Assembly: GCA_009103225.1 (NCBI GenBank)
Contig: RHPI01001202.1
Coordinates: forward strand, 408,948 to 442,271
DNA from: Chlorokybus atmophyticus
Lineage: Eukaryota; Streptophyta; Chlorokybophyceae; Chlorokybales; Chlorokybaceae
Length of the DNA: 33,324 nucleotides
Direction: 5' to 3'
Position 1 is the stretch's first letter, and every line of letters starts with the position of its first letter. The translations under genes were made by a program, and so were the position numbers. Positions 29,728-33,324 of this stretch are shown here, one piece after another. The notes beneath the pieces were generated by a model that did not search any database, was not told the origin of the DNA, and saw nothing but the letters and a program-made list of their open reading frames with translations.

Positions 29728-30252
29728 TGTAACAGCACCACCGTCGCCGGTGATGCCCCTTCAATCCTCTACCCCAACACCCACACCGCCTATGACAAGC
29801 CTTTCTACGGCGTGGCCGCCACTGAGCAGAGAACTGAAAGAGGTCACATCAGATTGATGTGACTTTTTATATCAAGAGTATATCAACTATATACCTCTTG
29901 ATAATTAACTCACAACTAGACACCGACCCTACCGATAGGGTAGTTAGGAGATCTAGCGTGAGCCACTCACAGCTCAGATAAGGTACCTATTGATAAGGTA
30001 CCTATCCAAAGATACTTATCGTAAGGTACCTAACAAGATAGTGATCACATTTTATCAAATGTGACACTAAATAGGCTTGAATAGCAGTTCTACACCCATT
30101 GGGACTTATTTAAACTATGATAAAGCATCATAGCCTTTAATAAGTCAGGAACCATAGAAAAGAGGTATAAATAAGCATATTTAAATACTTATTCATACAA
30201 AATGTGTTATTTAAATAGCAATAATACCCCTATTATTATTCCTCCCGTCACA
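29728..30252 (-). repeat. Chromovirus 5' LTR (copy C)
   Basis: 525 bp from TGTAACAGCACCACC to CTCCCGTCACA in plus order, followed by the CCATC target duplication at 30253-30257. It shares the layout of copy A, with minus-strand TATAAAAAG at about 29865, palindromes at 29841-29865 and 30045-30064, and GGTACCTA repeats at 29976-30034. As the 5' LTR of the minus-strand element it would drive transcription leftward. Confidence 0.9.
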
Positions 30253-30257
30253 CCATC
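30253..30257. repeat. Target-site duplication CCATC, right copy
   Basis: Pairs with 19021-19025. It lies six bases inside the transposase intron, just past the GTAAGT donor (30263-30258, minus strand). Confidence 0.85.
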
Positions 30258-31048
30258 ACTTACCTTCCTCATCTTCTTCATCATCGGACAATGGCCCGAG
30301 AGCAACAGGTGCCAGTATTTCAGCATCCGTTGCTGTTGCCTCCGTGGGCAATATCTCATACATGTCCACAAACTCCTCGGCGCCGATTGTGTCTGATGCT
30401 GGAAGCTTCATCCGCGCCATGAGTTGCTGCAAATCATCCAACTCCTACGCGCAGTAGCAATGCAAGTTACCAATGTTGGCACAAGCATTGTTCAAGCAAT
30501 AACCACCAACTAAGCATGCATACCTTGGCGTCAATGACGCGACGAACGGATGGGGCGTTGCGGTTGTCATTGATTGCATCAGCACACCAATCGGTAGGAA
30601 TAACCTTGCTCTTGCGCCAGCAATTGCGTATGGTAGAAGGAGTGAGCTCCATCCAAGCTTCACGGCTCCACATGACGGCGTCGCGCACATCCACTTTGGT
30701 TTTGCTGAGGTCGGAAGTGGGGTTGGCGTCAAACTCTGCAAGCATGTGTGCAACCAACTTCTTCTTGTACTTGCATAGCAATGCGTAAGACTCGAACATA
30801 TCCTCACAAAGTAACGTGCTTTGCTCACATGATGTCAAACCTTACCTCATCTTGAATGCAGCAATTATGCCCGCATCCAAGGGTTGAATGACTGATGTTG
30901 TGTTTGGAGGCAAGAACACAACGGTCAGGTGAGACATAATGAGAGACTTGAAGCTGCCTTTTGTCCCCGACTTGGCTTGCGCGCAGATGTGCGTTGCTGC
31001 GTTGTCCATGAGCACCAGCACTGGTCGATTGGCACGGCGCATATCCTC

Positions 31049-31498
31049 ATTGAACGCACATAACCACCGTGTAAACACCTGCATGCCATTGCTGAAAATC
31101 AGCACAGTTCAGACATGTGCGCGCGCATACACACACGCGCGCGCATACACGCACACGCGCGCATGCACGCAGATCAGATGCATGACCATAATTGAATGCA
31201 CACAACCACCACGCAAACACCTGCATGCCATTGAACTGGAACTCAGCACATCAAACACGCACGCGCACGCACGCATGCACGCGCACGCACGCGCGCGCGC
31301 ACACGTGCAGATCAGATACATGACCATAATTGAATGCACACAACCACCATGCAAACACCTGCATGCCTGATTGAACTGGAATTCAGCACATCACACACAT
31401 ACGCGCACGCATGCGCGCGCGCGCACGCGTGCAGATCAGATGCATGTCCTTGAAGTGAATGCACACAACCACCATGTAAGTACCTGCTTGTTATGATG
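31049..31498. repeat. Tandem repeat in a transposase intron that contains copies of the next exon's start
   Basis: Four units spaced about 127-142 bp apart (31049, 31191, 31329, 31456). Each holds a version of TGCACACAACCACCA...AAACACCTGCATG followed by ATCAGCACA-like sequence and an ACGC/GCGC-rich filler. The first unit is the real exon start (31078) with its 3' splice site; the other three lie inside the intron. Confidence 0.8.
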
Positions 31499-31770
31499 AT
31501 CAGCACAGCTCACACATACATACATGCGCACGTATGTGTAAGCTGATTTGCATGCATGCGTACGTGCGCGTGCGTGCGTGCGTGCGCGTGCAGATTAGCA
31601 CACCATGTACACAAGCACAGCATGCAGTGTCATGAAGATCAGCACAGCTCACACATACATACGCGCATATATGTGTGAGCTGATCTGCGTGCGCGTGGGC
31701 GTGTGCATGCATGCATGCGTGCGTGTGCGTGCAGACCAGCACACCATGTACGCACGCATGCAATCAATCA
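31499..31770. repeat. Second tandem repeat in the same intron (two units)
   Basis: Two units of about 130 bp share GATCAGCACAGCTCACACATAC and GCAGA(T/C)(T/C)AGCACACCATGTAC, with GTGCGTGCG filler between. Each includes an inverted repeat of CTCACACATA with TATGTGTGAGC, able to form a hairpin. Confidence 0.75.
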
Positions 31771-32750
31771 GTGAGTGCACGCCAATCAGTTGCATGACAA
31801 CGCACCTGGTGTGTCATCCACGCCGTTGAGTTGTACTCATAATTCACTCCAACTCGGTGAGGGTGCGAAGTTTTGCCAAAGCATCTTGGCTGCTTGGACT
31901 TGCCAATGAACAGCAAAGGACGCTTCTCCGTGCCGCTTGCATTTGTGCACAAGACAACAGTGCATCGATCCTTGTGCTTTTTCATTCTGTAACAAACAAC
32001 ACAATTAAGCTATGCTCATTAGCTTGGCTGTGCAGCTGCAGTGCACTGAGCTTTCTTACCCACGAGCGTCCAAGGCTGCAACTGCAAGCGTGCGACTTGG
32101 GCGTGCGCGGTAGAACAAACCCGATTCGTCCATGTTGAAAGTATTGTCGGGGTCATACTCTTTCAGGAGGAGAGGCAGCTCCGTCATTGCCAAGCGCACA
32201 CCATCCATGTCAGCATCTCCTGCCTCTCCATGCAATGCATAAGCCTTGATGCCGTGACGCTTTTTGAAACCATTAAGCCAGCCCGAAGAAAATGAGAAGC
32301 TTGATGCTATGTTTATACCAGCGGCATTCCGTAAGGGCTCGTGCTTTGGCAATTAAGACCTCATCAGTTAGTGTGGCCTTGCGCAACCGAGCTTGCCCAA
32401 AGCATGCATACAGTGCTGCTTCTGATTCAGGATAATGTGCTTGCCTAACCTTCTTGAACACTACACCACGCTCACCAGCCTGAGCTATAACCTCGACAAT
32501 CTTATCCTTTGAACGCAAAATTCTAAAGAGTACTAGCTGGCTGAGTGTCAGCCGTAACTTGTTGTTGATCATAAGTAGCAGGTCGCTCTGCTTCTCGCCA
32601 GGGTGTGCGTCAACCAATGCAATGATTGCTTGCTTCTCATTGACAGTGTATGCTCGACGCTTGATGCCCTTGCTGCACGCATACATAGACAATTATTACC
32701 TCACACCTGTAGAATGTCACACTTATAATCATGTTGATGCACAACTTACT

Positions 32751-33005
32751 TGCGACCTCCTCCACCACGCCCGCCGCGCTTTGCTGCGGCACCTCGTGCA
32801 GGCGCAGCGCTACTAGCACCAGCACCATCATGGGTAACTGGTTGACAACTCTCGGCCGGTTAGTGCCACTATCAACCACTTTTGGCCCGCGGCCGTCTGC
32901 GTCAGTCCACTTAAGCCAACGGCAAACCCAACAGTCCAGAAAAAATATTTCAGGCAGCAACAGGCAGGCTCAGGCAGGCTCAGGCACCAGTCAGTCCCTC
33001 AGTCC
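32751..33005 (-). other. Upstream part of the transposase gene, structure unresolved
   Basis: The exon ending at 32750 encodes a low-complexity basic N-terminal segment (DGAGASSAAPARGAAAKRGGRGGGGR), and an in-frame stop lies upstream without an ATG between. It should therefore begin at an acceptor, perhaps CAACCAG at about 32845. The remaining sequence has short CAGGCAGGCT and CAGTC repeats (32950-33015). Confidence 0.4.
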
Positions 33006-33324
33006 TTAGTCAGTCACCGTGTAAAATTTGCGATGATCGCCTGCATCAAACAGCGCCTCAGCCGAACCATGGCTGAAATCACTGTCGTCCTCCATGTCCA
33101 TGTTCATGTTCATGAAGGGTAACGATGCACCATTGCCGCCGCCGCCCTCGCCTGCGCCTACGCCTGCGCCGCCCCCAAGGCGGCCGCCCAGCGGCGGCGC
33201 ATCTCCGCCGCTTGACGCTGGCTGGCGTGCGCAGCGATGTCATGCAGCAGCGTCACGCAGCGGTCTTGTGACGCTGTCACAAAATCGCTGCGTAACGCTG
33301 CGACGTCGACAGTACACTTCCTTA
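33006..33324 (-). other. Possible upstream exon or end of a second transposon ORF, partial
   Basis: Reading leftward from the window edge, one minus-strand frame gives helical ALRSDFVTASQDRCVTLLHD and RQAAEMRRRWAAALGAAQA, then a stop. From the same place the next frame carries a Gly-rich linker and an acidic tail (MDMEDDSDFSHGSAEALFDA, GDHRKFYTVTD) ending at TAA 33008-33006. Both halves look like protein, so either a frameshift or a splice links them. It could be the 5' exon of the transposase or the C-terminus of another protein; no family recognised. Confidence 0.35.

Larger units (their letters stand above)
19026..30252 (-). mobile_element. Ty3/gypsy chromovirus, LTR to LTR, with nested copia element
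   Basis: Minus-strand element with its 5' LTR at 29728-30252, primer-binding site next to it, gag 24634-23444, protease-RT-RNase H-integrase-chromodomain 23443-19699, polypurine tract at 19567-19552 and 3' LTR at 19026-19551. It is flanked by CCATC on both sides. The domain order PR-RT-RH-IN-CHD places it with the chromoviruses of Ty3/gypsy. About 4.6 kb of copia sequence interrupts it between leader and gag. Several nonsense codons and frameshifts in pol show that it is no longer autonomous. Confidence 0.9.
30264..32750 (-). pseudogene. Pogo/Tigger-like transposase, main exons, with one frameshift
   Basis: Minus-strand exons: one ending at 32750 (Gly/Arg/Ala-rich, start unresolved), 32672-32060, 31986-31806, 31078-30846, about 30818-30524, 30444-30264. 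The second has an HTH (RRAYTVNEKQAIIALVDAHP) and a CENP-B-like HTH (SGWLNGFKKRHGIKAYALHG), then NMDESGLFYRARPSRTLA with the first catalytic Asp. The third has NASGTEKRPLLFIGKSKQPRCF. The fourth has VLVLMDNAATH with the second Asp and FLPPNTTSVIQPLDAGII, where the pogo-type third acid would be the final Asp. The next exons give CWRKSKVIP and an acidic segment. Near 32326 one extra base shifts the frame between TDEVLIAKARALTE and GINIASSFSFSSGWL, and the exon length confirms it. The last exon is 18711-18952. Introns are unusual for mobile Tigger copies but known in algae. A host-domesticated gene is possible but the frameshift argues against it. Confidence 0.85.
18372..33324 (-). mobile_element. 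Pogo/Tigger-type DNA transposon, split by a nested 11.2-kb retroelement insertion, right end outside the window
   Basis: The minus strand encodes a pogo-like DDE transposase in exons from about 32750 to 18711. Beyond its stop codon lie AT-rich subterminal repeats, then a TA dinucleotide (18370-18371) and the sequence CAGTCTACTCTCCTTATAAG from 18372. The CAG start, the TA target and the CTCCTTAT core recall Tigger terminal inverted repeats. The matching inverted end is not seen before 33324, so the element is partial here and this end assignment is inference. The chromovirus at 19026-30252 lies inside it. Confidence 0.65.

Noticed and set aside
19026-30252. Reading the three LTR-like copies as three independent solo LTRs or MITEs
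   Set aside because: Copies A and C share one target duplication at their outer edges and are flanked inside by a polypurine tract and a primer-binding site, so they belong to one element; only copy B is solo.
31100-31460. Coding potential of the Cys/Ala/Arg/His-rich frames in the transposase intron
   Set aside because: They arise from GCGC/ACGC filler between copied splice sites; the flanking transposase exons join in phase without them.

Overview
This is nuclear DNA of a eukaryote, most likely a flagellated green alga. It holds spliceosomal introns with GT-AG (and two GC-AG) boundaries, an axonemal central-pair protein (PF20/SPAG16), a Brr2 helicase whose C-terminal cassette reads like the land-plant version, and a MORN protein of a kind known from plants. 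The genus cannot be told from the sequence. Introns and spacers of the left third are full of GT/CA, GC and GGGT simple repeats; those of the Brr2 gene are not.

Layout. 22-2396 (-): N-terminal half of PF20/SPAG16, seven exons, running off the left edge. 2397-2827: divergent promoter region. 2828-4788 (+): seven-exon single-pass membrane coiled-coil protein of unknown function. 4789-7225: no gene recognised. 7226-8682 (+): four-exon MORN-repeat protein. 8683-9648: convergent spacer. 9649-17862 (-): complete 15-exon Brr2 (U5 snRNP helicase), 2167 codons, every junction in phase. 17863-18371: Brr2 upstream region.

From about 18372 to the right edge lies one nested mobile-element complex. The outermost layer is a pogo/Tigger-type DNA transposon on the minus strand, with intron-containing transposase exons at 30264-32750 and a last exon at 18711-18952. 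An 11.2-kb Ty3/gypsy chromovirus (minus strand, LTRs 19026-19551 and 29728-30252, target duplication CCATC) sits in the small intron before that last exon, and the exon phases on both sides still match. Inside the chromovirus, between leader and gag, is a plus-strand Ty1/copia element (about 24640-29270, 5' end lost). Inside the copia coding region is a solo LTR of the chromovirus family (25475-26030, target duplication TGCAC). All layers carry disabling lesions: nonsense codons and frameshifts in both retroelements, and one extra base in the transposase.

The observations most worth following are (1) the four-layer nest fixed by two exact target duplications, (2) a chromovirus LTR packed with hairpins whose stems change in a compensatory way between diverged copies, (3) a transposase intron in which the next exon's 3' splice site and first codons have been tandemly copied, and (4) introns in three genes that carry complementary GT-rich and CA-rich tracts at opposite ends.
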